64,000 nt of DNA from Bacteroidaceae bacterium (GCA_017540585.1 JAFYAT010000091.1:1-64000), one strand, 5' to 3'; positions 7,358 to 17,172 are shown, counted from the first letter of the stretch. Numbers and translations: made by a program. The notes: a model not told the origin generated them from the sequence alone.

Positions 7358-10300
7358 TTATCTTCTTGCGACCTTCTTACCATCCTTTATGACAACGCCC
7401 TTGGTGTCATCTGTAGCGGGAGTGCCCGAAAGGCTATAAACGGTTCCCTTGCCCTTGGAAACTGCAGATACAGAAGGGATGCCGACTGTCTGTACATAGT
7501 CATCAACGGAACTGACAAAGCCAATGTACTCTATCGTAGAAGTACCAGTAGTGGATGTAAGTCCAAAGATTGTCTGACCATTGGCAAAGCTGAAAGGGTC
7601 GGTACTGTTGTTATCGTCAATACCCGACTTAGTCATGTCCCATGCAATGATGACACTACGATAAGTCTTGCCTTCTGTATCCTTCATGGAAATGGTCTTG
7701 GTGAAATCAGGTACAACACTCGTACCACGGTTCACGCCATTGAGCCACCACAGATAATTCTTGCCACTTGCTGTAGAAAGATTACGTCCACGGACAACAA
7801 GATACTTGTCTGACTTCCTTACGTCGTAATCACAGTTAGCATAATTAAAAGAGAGACAGGTGTTGTTCACACCTGTCCCTGCGTTAATAATAATAGTATT
7901 ATTCTCTGTGTCATAAGAGAACTTACCCTGACTTACGCGACCTGAATCACCAGTCTGCCAGTCGGTACAATTCCACACATAAGAATTGTCCTTATAGTCT
8001 TTGAGAAGTCTCAAATAATATAATCCAGGAAGAAGAGTCGTTGGCGAAGCAACAACCTTGAATGTAATCTTTGTCTTAACATTACCCTTTGCATCTTTGA
8101 GTACACTCGCTGGTAATGGGAACTCGACATTGAAGAATCCATTATCGTCAGCACCCTTGTAGCGCGCAGGCACAGTAAACTCGCCAACCTTCACATTATC
8201 CACATAGATTGACATTGAGCGGTTCTTGTCTGCAGTAATCATACGAATCATAAGAGCCACGTTCTCTGTAATGCCATCCTTGTTCTCCAGTACATATTGT
8301 ACATATCCGTTAGCTTGTCCGTCACGATAGGTCTCGCCACGATACGAGCCGCTTGTTGAACCGCCAGAATACTTTGCCTGATGACCTGCCTCACTCTGCT
8401 GCTCACCTGTTGCCACGAAGTCGAGAGTACGGTCACGAAGTGCTTTCTCAGCAGCATCTGCCTGTCCCATTGACGATGCGGCATATTCCTCTGGCGTGCC
8501 TTGGAACATATAGCAGGCATAGCGAGCATGATGAATGGCATAGAAAGGCTCAAGCTTTATAGTACCTTTATTATATGTCTTGAGATTAAACTCCAGCTTG
8601 CTTGCGTCAACAAGAGAAATACTGTCAAGCACATCAGCCCTATTTCCAATGATAAGAGGAGAATCACCAAGAGGCTTAACACTTGCCACTACGCCTGGTG
8701 AGTGATCCATACGTCCCTCACCTCCGTATTCGTTCTGCAACTTACTCTCTGTCTCAGTACGAGCAGCAAGAAGAATAGGACCATACTTGAATGCCACATA
8801 ACCGTTGTAGTCAGGACAAGCCTCAACACGGAGTTTCATTGGAAGGTCAACTTCAACAACATCACCCTTTTTCCAGCTCTTGGTCGTACAAGAGTATGAA
8901 CCACCGCCTTCTACCCAACTTGGCTTACGAACGGCAAGAGTATATTTACCAGCCTTGGTAATTGTAATCTTTGTCTTCTGTTCAAAAGGGAAGTTTGTCT
9001 CCTGCTTTACGCTGAACTTGCTGCTCTTAAGTTCGGATGGAACAAAGAGATTGACAAAGAGTGTATCATTATCCACACTATGAGTATAGGCAAAGTGAGC
9101 GTACTTGCTATGGTTTTCCATACCAGTACCTACACAGCACCACATACCCTTGTTCACCTGACTATATACTCGGTAACTCTGTGGGCGTAGTGATGTGAAA
9201 TACACATATCCTCCAGTCGTTGGGTCCTGAGTTGACATGATGTGATTATACATCGTTGCCTCGTAGAAGTCAGCATACTTGGCATCATGAGTATCATCAA
9301 ACAAGTCCTCACTGAGCTTGAGCATATTGTTGGAGTTGCATGACTCAGGACCTTCAAGGTTATTGATGTATGCTGAACCATTCTTGTGGTCAACAAAATG
9401 CTCACTCACACTATTACCACCGATACATACGGTACGGTTCTCAGCAACATCATTCCAGAAGTTGAGTACTGTGCTACGATAAGTCTTATTAGCTGTACCG
9501 AGAGTTACAGAGCCTTTCTTGTCCTCCTGCCAGATACGTTCAAAGCCGATATACTTAGGTACCTGAGTATTGGCATGCTTACCAGAAAGGAAGTCCTTGT
9601 TGAACGTAGCCATGCCGTCAATCATATACTGATGACTATATTTCTTTGCACCATCAAGATATTTCTTGTCACCAAAGAGTTTGTAGGCATCAGCCAATGT
9701 CTCGTTCATGCCTCCATGCTCCCATCCGAGTACAGTCTGCATATCAGCTGTTGAAAGCTTGCTTACTACATTGATGCTCCAGTCAGAGAGACCTTTGAAC
9801 ATCTTCTTTGCATCCTCATTGCCCACATATATATATGCATCACGAAGTCCTGCAAGTACCTTGTGCTGACAATAGAAAGGAACCCATCCGCCATACTTCT
9901 TGAATTCTGTAAGGTTATTGGCATAGAGTCCTGTCCAAATCTGGTTGATTGGCTGACCACCGATGAATCCCTTCATACCCTTGGTATCATCTGCGTAAGC
10001 ATCCTGACAATCCTTCATTATTGCAAGGCAATACTCAAGACGTGACTTGAGCTGCTTGCGGAGGTCGTCATGCTTACCGTCGTTCATTGCCGCATAAGCA
10101 AGTGAGAGTGCTGTGATATAATGTCCGCCAACGTGTCCTTCAAGACTCCAGTCAGGAAGTCCCCAGTTGGAGAAGGTAGGATGTGTCTTTGTCCAACCAT
10201 AATACTTTGACGTTGACTTGTCTGACAAACCTGCCTGACGAATGAACGGAGTCATAAGTCTGTCGGCATCATAGTCGAGAAGCAGTCGTGCGTTAAGTTC

Positions 10301-10432
10301 CATCATGGTCTTGTGCTGACCATCGAGAAGTGTAATCTCGGAAAGATTAAAATGCTGTGGATACAACTGGCTCTGGGCCTGTGCTTTCATCAGTGGCAGT
10401 ATTGTGCATACTGCTAAAAGTAGTCTTTTCAT
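7358..10432 (-). CDS. Secreted GH127-family hydrolase (beta-L-arabinofuranosidase type, DUF1680)
   Basis: This is a putative exo-acting L-arabinose-releasing enzyme, secreted through a signal peptide (residues 1-20, ending AQAQ). The GH127 (alpha/alpha)6 barrel occupies about residues 28-560. The zinc site known from HypBA1 is intact: Glu363 and Cys365 in GPESCNSN, and Cys432-Cys433 in MWCCVGTGMENHSKY, one of which is the expected nucleophile. C-terminal sandwich modules follow, and a Bacteroidetes tail ends VYSLSGTPATDD...VVIKDGKKVARR. At 1024 residues it is longer than a bare GH127 domain because of the extra modules. It has its own promoter. Exact substrate is inferred from family only. 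Confidence 0.88.
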   Translation of the reverse strand: MKRLLLAVCTILPLMKAQAQSQLYPQHFNLSEITLLDGQHKTMMELNARLLLDYDADRLMTPFIRQAGLSDKSTSKYYGWTKTHPTFSNWGLPDWSLEGHVGGHYITALSLAYAAMNDGKHDDLRKQLKSRLEYCLAIMKDCQDAYADDTKGMKGFIGGQPINQIWTGLYANNLTEFKKYGGWVPFYCQHKVLAGLRDAYIYVGNEDAKKMFKGLSDWSINVVSKLSTADMQTVLGWEHGGMNETLADAYKLFGDKKYLDGAKKYSHQYMIDGMATFNKDFLSGKHANTQVPKYIGFERIWQEDKKGSVTLGTANKTYRSTVLNFWNDVAENRTVCIGGNSVSEHFVDHKNGSAYINNLEGPESCNSNNMLKLSEDLFDDTHDAKYADFYEATMYNHIMSTQDPTTGGYVYFTSLRPQSYRVYSQVNKGMWCCVGTGMENHSKYAHFAYTHSVDNDTLFVNLFVPSELKSSKFSVKQETNFPFEQKTKITITKAGKYTLAVRKPSWVEGGGSYSCTTKSWKKGDVVEVDLPMKLRVEACPDYNGYVAFKYGPILLAARTETESKLQNEYGGEGRMDHSPGVVASVKPLGDSPLIIGNRADVLDSISLVDASKLEFNLKTYNKGTIKLEPFYAIHHARYACYMFQGTPEEYAASSMGQADAAEKALRDRTLDFVATGEQQSEAGHQAKYSGGSTSGSYRGETYRDGQANGYVQYVLENKDGITENVALMIRMITADKNRSMSIYVDNVKVGEFTVPARYKGADDNGFFNVEFPLPASVLKDAKGNVKTKITFKVVASPTTLLPGLYYLRLLKDYKDNSYVWNCTDWQTGDSGRVSQGKFSYDTENNTIIINAGTGVNNTCLSFNYANCDYDVRKSDKYLVVRGRNLSTASGKNYLWWLNGVNRGTSVVPDFTKTISMKDTEGKTYRSVIIAWDMTKSGIDDNNSTDPFSFANGQTIFGLTSTTGTSTIEYIGFVSSVDDYVQTVGIPSVSAVSKGKGTVYSLSGTPATDDTKGVVIKDGKKVARR

Positions 10433-10529
10433 TTTTGTTGTGTTGAAACGCAGTTTTTTAGTTTAGTATTGTTCCTCTGAGAGCATGCACACATGGCATA
10501 TTCCCAAGGAATATAAGTATTAAGTCATG

Positions 10530-10559
10530 CAAAGTTAAAGAAAATATAAATAATGTAAA
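10530..10559 (-). promoter_or_regulatory. Promoter of the GH127 gene
   Basis: Minus-strand TAACTTTG (10530-10537) is preceded at an 18-bp spacing by CTTTA (10555-10559), close to the TTTG -33 box. It implies a leader of about 90 nt. Confidence 0.6.
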
Positions 10560-10697
10560 GATTATTTTGTAACAGAAAAAGCAAATGATGTAACCAAATG
10601 TCTGAATGATACAGATACAAAAGGTAATGTTACACAATTTTCAACAAACTCATTTCTCACCTGAGCCTTTCTGTTGTATTAAGTGACACAAAAGAAC

Positions 10698-10741
10698 AAA
10701 AATATACTTGGTTCATAAGTATGCGAACCAAGTATATTTTT
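10698..10741. terminator. Perfect 17-bp terminator hairpin
   Basis: A 17-bp perfect inverted repeat (core TACTTGGTTC/GAACCAAGTA with A/T tails) encloses a 10-nt loop. It lies 55 bp past the stop of the 10797-11876 gene and fits its terminator. The A and T tails make it bidirectional. Confidence 0.85.
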
Positions 10742-10796
10742 ATCATCTTCAGAAGAATTAAACCGTAAAAACAAGTAATGGAAAAGCGCTAAAGCA

Positions 10797-11876
10797 TTAG
10801 AATTTGAAGCCTAATGAAGCGGAGACAAAGCCCTTATATCCTTCACTTGAGCTAAATATTTGTGGAGAGGTTCCGTTTAACATAGCAACAAACGCACCAC
10901 CAGTATCGAAAGGAATCTCTGTTCCTATACCAGCATACATACAGAATATCGGAGTGCTTACGCCATAACGATAAGTGAATTTTGCGCCATTATCCCTGCC
11001 ATTCTTATGTTGCATACCGAACTTTACTATCGGCAACAAAAATGTCTCTGTCTGATCATTATTCCAATTATCCTTTGTAGTTTCCTTTACACTTGTAAGT
11101 TCTACAATAAACTGCATTGTCATTCCCTTCCACTGTCTGTCTCTGTTCCAATCCCATCCGACACCTACAAGCGGACTTACCGAACCATATTTGCAGTCAT
11201 CGTTTGAGAACAAGTGGCACACACCTGCATAAGCAAAGAAAGACGACTTGCTCTTGTCGCTCCTTTCGTCATACTCATACTTTATACAGTCTTCGCCCGA
11301 AGTACAAACATCGTCATGATAGGTTCTGGCAATGTCAAGAATCTGGTTTGGTGACATCTCGCCAATCTTGACCGACTTTGAAGCATTAAGAGATGAAGGA
11401 GCAAGGAACGAATAAAGATTCTGTGAGTTCTTGACAATATCCTTCTTGTCATAGAAACCTTCCATCTCGTTGTAGTTTGTATAAACCATCATTTTGCCAT
11501 TCTCGTTTTCGAAGAAATATAGATCTGTGTATGCAAGTCCCTTCACTCTATAGACACTCAGCATACCCTTAATCATATATTCAGCAAACAGAGTATTTTG
11601 TGTGCCTTCGTATTCGAGAACCTTTGAGACATAGAACTTTCCGTTCCTCATAAAGCGATAACCGATAATATCACCAGGATAATAATATTTATATTCATCA
11701 GCATTATCTGCCTTGAAATAACATTGACGAGCGTTGATTTCATCAGTACGGAAGTCGATGGTTCCATAAACTGTATCGTTTTCATTGGTAATAACAAATC
11801 CACGTTCAGGATTTTCCTGCGAATAGATATTCACAGACAGGAGCGCTGTCATCAACAGCAAAAGAGTTCGTTTCAT
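10797..11876 (-). CDS. Secreted protein, probable outer-membrane beta-barrel C-terminus
   Basis: I do not recognise a named family. The 359-residue product has a signal peptide (cleavage near IYSQ-ENPE). An N-terminal region of about 130 residues has beta character, with phrases such as ENDTVYGTIDFRTD and RFMRNGKFYVSKVL. The C-terminal half alternates polar and hydrophobic residues and ends ...FVSASLGFKF, a terminal aromatic typical of beta-barrels inserted by the Bam machinery. The pattern recurs in Bacteroidetes proteins of unknown function. It is monocistronic, with a -7 box upstream and a strong terminator downstream. The location is inferred; function is unknown. Confidence 0.7.
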   Translation of the reverse strand: MKRTLLLLMTALLSVNIYSQENPERGFVITNENDTVYGTIDFRTDEINARQCYFKADNADEYKYYYPGDIIGYRFMRNGKFYVSKVLEYEGTQNTLFAEYMIKGMLSVYRVKGLAYTDLYFFENENGKMMVYTNYNEMEGFYDKKDIVKNSQNLYSFLAPSSLNASKSVKIGEMSPNQILDIARTYHDDVCTSGEDCIKYEYDERSDKSKSSFFAYAGVCHLFSNDDCKYGSVSPLVGVGWDWNRDRQWKGMTMQFIVELTSVKETTKDNWNNDQTETFLLPIVKFGMQHKNGRDNGAKFTYRYGVSTPIFCMYAGIGTEIPFDTGGAFVAMLNGTSPQIFSSSEGYKGFVSASLGFKF

Positions 11877-11913
11877 GATGTTAAGTTTTAGTTAGTTTTT
11901 GCAAATGCAGAAG

Positions 11914-11921
11914 CAAAGGTA
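11914..11921 (-). promoter_or_regulatory. -7 box of the barrel-protein gene
   Basis: Minus-strand TACCTTTG lies 38 bp before the start codon. No clear -33 TTTG is visible at the right distance. Confidence 0.5.
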
Positions 11922-11981
11922 ATACATATTTCGTAAATCAGGACAATATCTGGGCAGTTTTTTATTTGGTAAAGTCATTTT

Positions 11982-12066
11982 GAGTTAGTGGGAAACTATA
12001 TTTGAGTTACCCACTAACTATATTGCAGTTACCCACTAACTCTAATAGAGTTACCCACTAACTCAA
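11982..12066. repeat. 22-bp-period array of GAGTTACCCACTAACT
   Basis: Three direct copies of AGTTACCCACTAACT start 22 bp apart. One inverted copy (GAGTTAGTGGGAAACT) sits another 22 bp upstream. The array lies between divergently read genes, about 100 bp upstream of the GH2 promoter. Spacers are 6-7 bp and differ. It is not CRISPR-like. Confidence 0.85.
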
Positions 12067-12160
12067 AAGTAGTTTGTTGTCAAGCATAAAAGACGAAGAA
12101 TTGCACTTGCAATCAGGGGTATCAAGAATCTTTTTGTCCGTCAATCACCACGACAGCATG

Positions 12161-12187
12161 TTGTTTGGTAAATTATTATTACCTTTG
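12161..12187 (+). promoter_or_regulatory. Probable promoter of the GH2 gene
   Basis: TACCTTTG at 12180-12187 is a good -7 box. TTG at 12161-12163 gives a 16-bp spacer; the nearby TTTG at 12164 is too close. The leader would be about 37 nt. Confidence 0.55.
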
Positions 12188-12229
12188 CACTTACCAAGAC
12201 AAAAAACAAGCTAACACTTACAAACAAAT

Positions 12230-14872
12230 ATGAAGAAAATACTAACACTACTATCGTTACTAACCTGCCAGATGATGACTGGCAACCTTACATTTGCACA
12301 GTACAACGAGCAAAAGGAACAGGCAGCATCCACAAATGCACCACTATCGGAGTTCGTGGATATGCAATCGCAGTTGTTCAACTTCGACTGGCGTTTCTGC
12401 ATGGGCAATGTTGCTGGTGCGGAGCGTCCCGACTTTGACGACTCAGCATGGAGAACCATCAACCTTCCCCACGACTTCCAGTTTGAGATGCCGTGGACAG
12501 AAGGTGACAAAAAGGACAAGAACAACATGGGACGTGGCTTCAAGGATATGGGTGAGGCTTGGTATCGTAAGACATTCACCCTTCCTGCGTCACTCAAGGG
12601 CAGACGCATCACCCTCGACTTCGGTGGCGTGATGTACTACGGCGACGTGTATGTCAACGGCAAGAAGGTGGCAAGCACGGAGTACGGCTACATCGGCTTT
12701 GAGGCAGACATCACCAAGGTTGCCAATCTCGGTGGCACAAACACCGTAGCCGTATATGCCAACACAGGCAAGAAGAACGGTTCACGCTGGTACACAGGCG
12801 GAGGACTCTTCCGCGACGTCCGTCTCTGCGTGAGCAACGAGACACGCATCGCACGTCACGGCCTCTACGTCGTAAGTGCCCCCCATGGCAATATCGTACG
12901 ACCAGACAATCTTAACGCACAGAGGGTCAGCCCCCTCCTAACCTCCCCACTGGTGGAGGGACGCCATCCGGAAAATGATTCAGCGAACAATGTATCTTCC
13001 CTTTCTCCCCTCGGGGAGCCAGAGGGGGCCTCATGGGATGTGCTCGTACAGCTCCAGATAGTCAACTGGCAGAAGCATGACCTCACACTCAAGGCAACTC
13101 TCAAGGATGCCGACGGCAAGGTCATCGGACAAAGCGAATGCGGAATGCCTGACCATACCAAGCAGAACAATACGGAGGTGGCTCTGCCATTCATCAACGT
13201 CAAGGAGCCTCATCTATGGTCACCCGATTCGCCTTACCTTTATACTATAGAGGCAGTAGTGACTGAGAAGGGACTTGTTATTGACTCCGTGAGCGACCAT
13301 ATAGGTCTCCGCACAATAGAATATTCGCCTGAATTTGGATTCAAGCTTAACGGCAAGAAGACGTTCCTCAAGGGAATTGCCAATCACCATGACCTCGGAG
13401 CACTCGGTGTGGCTGCATTTGACAAGGCTATCGAACGTGAGTTCCGACAGTTGAAAGCTTTCGGTTTCAATGCCGTAAGATGTTCTCACAATCCTTATTC
13501 GGAGAGTTTCACCAAGATAGCTGACCGTGTGGGAATACTCATCGTGGACGAGCTTATAGACAAGTGGTCGGACAACGAATACTGGGGCGGACGCCAACCG
13601 TTCATGAACATCTGGCCCGACCTTATCACAGAATGGGTGAAGCGTGACCGCAACTGTCCTTCCGTCATCCTGTGGAGTCTTGGCAACGAGCTTCAGACCG
13701 TAGATGGATGGAGCGGCTACAAGACCAACGACTGGGGAATAACGACCTACCGCATCTTTGACCAGATGCTCAAACGCTATGACCGTACACGTCCTACGAC
13801 CGTAGCCATGTTTCCGGCAAGAGCAGGAGCACAGCGAGGCACACCCGACTTCAAGACTTATCAGGTGCCACCCGAACTGGCTTGTGCCACAGAGGTAAGC
13901 TCATTCAACTACCAATGGGACGCATATCCAGGCTATTACCAGTACAAGCCTGACCTCATACTCTTCCAGAGCGAGGCTGTCACAAAGCAACTCCAGCAGC
14001 CATTCTACGGTATGGACCAGAAGCGTGGCGTAGGTCTTGCTTGGTGGGGTGCGATAGAATACTGGGGCGAGAGTGACGGTTGGCCAAAGAAAGGATGGAA
14101 CTACTCATTCTTCAACCACACGCTTGAACCTTATCCACAGGCATACCTCATCAAGAGTTGTCTCAATCCTGCAGAACCGTTGGTGAAGATTGGTGTCGTG
14201 GATGGCAAGGGCGAAAGCAAGATGTGGAACGACATCAAGGTAGGTTCAGAGCGCATCAACCAAAACTGGAACCAGAAGGAAGGCAGTCGCATGAGTCTCA
14301 TGACCTACACCAATGCTGAGGAAGTGGAACTCATATACAACGGCAAGTCGCTCGGAACACAGAAGAACGACACGACCAAGATTGAGAACCGCAACATCAT
14401 AAAGTGGAACAACATCGACTATGGCAATGGTGGTAAACTCGTTGCCATAGCACGTACCGGCGGCAAGGAAGTGGCACGCGACATGGTGGAGACAACGGGC
14501 AAGGCCGTTGCACTCAAGGTAGTCATCGAAGGCAATAGTCCTGTGACCACATTCAACACCAAGACAGACACATGGAAGGCAGACGGAATGTCACTCCAAT
14601 ATCTCAAGGTTTATGCTGTTGACAGCAAGGGTCGCATCGTACGTAATGCAACCAACGAGGTGAGCATCAAGGTGAGTGGCGAGGCTTCGCTCGTAGCCAT
14701 GGACAATGGCGACCACTACACAAGTGACCTTTTCAGCGGAGTAAACACCAAGACCATGCAGACAGGATTTATGCAAGCCATAATCCGCAGCACACAACGA
14801 GCTGGAAACGTTACAATAGCCATCACATCCCCTACCCTCAAGGGAACGAAGGTAACACTCAAGACAAAGTGA
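12230..14872 (+). CDS. Secreted GH2-family glycoside hydrolase (beta-galactosidase/beta-glucuronidase type) with an in-frame repeat insertion
   Basis: This retaining exo-hydrolase has a signal peptide (residues 1-23, ending TFAQ). The GH2 sugar-binding sandwich (about 45-205) includes INLPHDF. An immunoglobulin-like domain precedes the TIM barrel. The acid/base is Glu487 in SLGNELQ and the nucleophile is probably Glu582 in LFQSEAVTK. C-terminal DUF4982-like and Ig-like domains follow. Residues about 233-267 (RVSPLLTSPLVEG...GEPEGAS) are encoded by a GC-rich palindromic repeat element read in frame; they fall between the first two domains and look unlike GH2 sequence. The gene lies 164 bp before a second hydrolase gene, so co-transcription is possible. 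Substrate is not resolved. Confidence 0.88.
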   Translation: MKKILTLLSLLTCQMMTGNLTFAQYNEQKEQAASTNAPLSEFVDMQSQLFNFDWRFCMGNVAGAERPDFDDSAWRTINLPHDFQFEMPWTEGDKKDKNNMGRGFKDMGEAWYRKTFTLPASLKGRRITLDFGGVMYYGDVYVNGKKVASTEYGYIGFEADITKVANLGGTNTVAVYANTGKKNGSRWYTGGGLFRDVRLCVSNETRIARHGLYVVSAPHGNIVRPDNLNAQRVSPLLTSPLVEGRHPENDSANNVSSLSPLGEPEGASWDVLVQLQIVNWQKHDLTLKATLKDADGKVIGQSECGMPDHTKQNNTEVALPFINVKEPHLWSPDSPYLYTIEAVVTEKGLVIDSVSDHIGLRTIEYSPEFGFKLNGKKTFLKGIANHHDLGALGVAAFDKAIEREFRQLKAFGFNAVRCSHNPYSESFTKIADRVGILIVDELIDKWSDNEYWGGRQPFMNIWPDLITEWVKRDRNCPSVILWSLGNELQTVDGWSGYKTNDWGITTYRIFDQMLKRYDRTRPTTVAMFPARAGAQRGTPDFKTYQVPPELACATEVSSFNYQWDAYPGYYQYKPDLILFQSEAVTKQLQQPFYGMDQKRGVGLAWWGAIEYWGESDGWPKKGWNYSFFNHTLEPYPQAYLIKSCLNPAEPLVKIGVVDGKGESKMWNDIKVGSERINQNWNQKEGSRMSLMTYTNAEEVELIYNGKSLGTQKNDTTKIENRNIIKWNNIDYGNGGKLVAIARTGGKEVARDMVETTGKAVALKVVIEGNSPVTTFNTKTDTWKADGMSLQYLKVYAVDSKGRIVRNATNEVSIKVSGEASLVAMDNGDHYTSDLFSGVNTKTMQTGFMQAIIRSTQRAGNVTIAITSPTLKGTKVTLKTK
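12928..13031. repeat. GC-rich palindromic element, copy 1 (inside the GH2 gene)
   Basis: The edges AGCCCCCTCC and GAGGGGGCCT are inverted, with inner stems CCTCCCC...GGTGGAGGG and CTCCCCTCGGGGAG. The core contains CCATCCGG. The same architecture occurs at 27716, 32606 and 36269. The length here keeps the GH2 frame open. Confidence 0.85.
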
Positions 14873-14887
14873 TTGAGGACTTATTGG

Positions 14888-15017
14888 GGAGTTAATGGGA
14901 GTTAACAAGGAGTTAACGGACGAAAGTCTGTTCGTTCATATCAGTACGCATAAATCTGTGATTCAATATTCATCCATAGTATCGTCCGTTAACTCCTTGT
15001 TAACTCCCACTAACTCC
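14888..15017. repeat. 36-bp inverted repeat between two hydrolase genes
   Basis: The arms at 14888-14923 and 14982-15017 match at 35 of 36 positions when inverted. Each arm is built of 11-bp units with core GGAGTTAAC. The 58-nt loop has no obvious gene. It can form a very stable hairpin in the transcript between the GH2 gene and the next gene and may act as terminator, attenuator or stabiliser. Confidence 0.85.
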
Positions 15018-15036
15018 TATTAACTTCCTTAAAATT

Positions 15037-17172
15037 ATGAAAAAAGAATTCTTCCACATACAAGGCAAGACAAGGAGTGCACTCATTGCGCTCCTATTTT
15101 CTACCATCGTCATATCTGCCAACGCAAAGATTGACCGACACGCACTCGTGACACGCAACAATCCACATGTGACAAGGATTGACACTCTCAGCTCCCTGAG
15201 CGTGGGCAATGGTGAGTTTGCATTTACCTGTGACGTTACAGGTATGCAGACATTTCCGGAGTTGTACCGCAACGGAGTACCTCTTGGCACGATGGCTCAG
15301 TGGGCATGGCATTCGTTTCCTAATCCTGAAGGATACAAGGCTGAGGATGCGCTGAAGGCTTTCAACTTCGGTCGTGGCAAAGATGAATGGTACTCATGCC
15401 AATGGAAGACTGGCAGGGAGAAGGCTGCAAGCGACTACCTGCGTGCCAATCCTCATCGTGTGCATCTCGGCACGATTGGATTTGTCGGGATGGACAAAGA
15501 TATGATAACCGACATTTCACAGACACTCGACTTGTGGGATGGCATCATATATTCAAGCTTCAAGTGTAAAGGTAGAAGGATAAAGGTGCAGACATCGTGT
15601 GACGCGTCGAAAGATAAGGTCGTGTTCTGTATTGATGACCCTCTGATGCATGATGTACAGATACGTTTTCCTTACCCAACTGGCAAGCATAGCGATGATG
15701 CGTGCGACTGGAGCAACGACAAGAAACACACGGCAAAGCTTCTTATTCGCCCAGGCAAACCGAGCTACCCACTTGTTATCTGTAACACCATGGATGGACA
15801 GACATTCTATGCGAAGTTGCAGTTCTCCAGCATGAAACATATTAATGTGGACAGCAACCGTGTCGTTATCATTCCCGACAATCGGAAATGGACGTTGCAG
15901 GTAGAGTTTACAAAGTCTATTGACGACGAATTTGTGAAAAATGAAGCAGAAGCGTCCGTTGACAGTACTAAGGCATACTGGAACCGTTATTGGCAGACAG
16001 GCGGTGCCGTTGATTTCAGTCGTTGCACCGACCCACGTGCAAGGGAACTGGAGCGCCGTGTCGTACTCTCGCAATATCTCCTTGCCATACAATGTGCAGG
16101 CAGTACGCCTCCACAAGAAACGGGTCTGACATACAACTCATGGTTTGGCAAGTTTCATCTCGAAATGATATGGTGGCATCAGGCACACTTTGCACTCTGG
16201 GGACATCCAGAGATGCTTGCACGCACCTTACCTTGGTATGAGAAAGCTCTGCCGATGGCGCATGAGATTGCACGTCGTCAGGGATTTGATGGTGCACGAT
16301 GGATGAAGATGACCGACCCTTCGGCAGCAGAAGCACCATCAAATGTAGGCTCATTCCTCATATGGCAGCAGCCTCACCTCATATATCTTTGCGAGTTGCT
16401 CTATCGTGCCACGGGCGATGAGGCTATTCTACACCGATACGCCAATCTTGTGGACGAGACAGCACGCTTCATGGCTTCGTTTGCAACATACGATGAGGCT
16501 CATGACCGCTATGTCCTCAAGGGATGTATTCCAGCTCAGGAGACATTGAAGGCAAGCGAGACAATCAATCCCCCTTTCGAGCTTTCATACTGGCACTATG
16601 CACTCGGTGTTGCCCAGCAATGGCGACAGCGCATGGGACAACAGCCCCGTGAAGACTGGCAGAAGATAATAGATAAACTGTCACCGCTTGCTGCAAAGGA
16701 TGGGGTGTATGCCGCAGCCGAAACAGCAGAAAGCTATCTTTCGCCAAGTGTTCCGCTGTCTCTCTACAGCGACCACATGGCAGTACTCGGTTCATGTGGT
16801 GTACTTCCATTCTCTCCACAATATGATAAGGCAACAATGACAGCTACGCTCAACTGGGTAATGAACAACTGGAACTGGGACAAGACATGGGGCTGGGACT
16901 ATCCGATGACAGCCATGTGTGCCGTCCGACTCGGTATGCCAGATGTTGCTATCAACGTCCTCCTCATGGACAAGCGTACAAATACATATCTGCCTAATGG
17001 TCATAACTATCAGGATGCACGTCTCCGTTGTTACCTACCAGGCAACGGCGGTCTTCTCACCACCATCGCCCTCATGTGTGCTGGCTGGGACGGATGCACC
17101 GAACCGCTCCCTGGCTTCCCGAAGAATGGTAAGTGGAATGTGGAGTACGAAGGAATAAAGGCAATGCCGTAG
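15037..17172 (+). CDS. Secreted (alpha/alpha)6-barrel glycoside hydrolase, GH65/GH95-like clan
   Basis: The 711-residue product has an N-terminal signal segment (about residues 12-30, ending SANA). Next comes a beta-sandwich beginning SLSVGNGEFAFTCDV (residues 53-67), which resembles the N-terminal domain of clan GH-L and GH95 enzymes. An (alpha/alpha)6 barrel follows, with KFHLEMIWWHQAHFALWG at 372-389, PAQETLKASETINPPFELSYW near 505-525 and WGWDYPMTAMCAVRLGMP near the end. Conserved Glu and Trp residues suit a sugar site, but I cannot assign the catalytic pair or a numbered family. It follows the GH2 gene across a large hairpin and may share its transcript. Confidence is moderate for hydrolase, low for substrate. 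Confidence 0.65.
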   Translation: MKKEFFHIQGKTRSALIALLFSTIVISANAKIDRHALVTRNNPHVTRIDTLSSLSVGNGEFAFTCDVTGMQTFPELYRNGVPLGTMAQWAWHSFPNPEGYKAEDALKAFNFGRGKDEWYSCQWKTGREKAASDYLRANPHRVHLGTIGFVGMDKDMITDISQTLDLWDGIIYSSFKCKGRRIKVQTSCDASKDKVVFCIDDPLMHDVQIRFPYPTGKHSDDACDWSNDKKHTAKLLIRPGKPSYPLVICNTMDGQTFYAKLQFSSMKHINVDSNRVVIIPDNRKWTLQVEFTKSIDDEFVKNEAEASVDSTKAYWNRYWQTGGAVDFSRCTDPRARELERRVVLSQYLLAIQCAGSTPPQETGLTYNSWFGKFHLEMIWWHQAHFALWGHPEMLARTLPWYEKALPMAHEIARRQGFDGARWMKMTDPSAAEAPSNVGSFLIWQQPHLIYLCELLYRATGDEAILHRYANLVDETARFMASFATYDEAHDRYVLKGCIPAQETLKASETINPPFELSYWHYALGVAQQWRQRMGQQPREDWQKIIDKLSPLAAKDGVYAAAETAESYLSPSVPLSLYSDHMAVLGSCGVLPFSPQYDKATMTATLNWVMNNWNWDKTWGWDYPMTAMCAVRLGMPDVAINVLLMDKRTNTYLPNGHNYQDARLRCYLPGNGGLLTTIALMCAGWDGCTEPLPGFPKNGKWNVEYEGIKAMP

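Noticed and set aside
12900..13050. A frameshift or pseudogene in GH2
   Set aside because: The frame remains open through the repeat insertion and both catalytic glutamates follow in frame.
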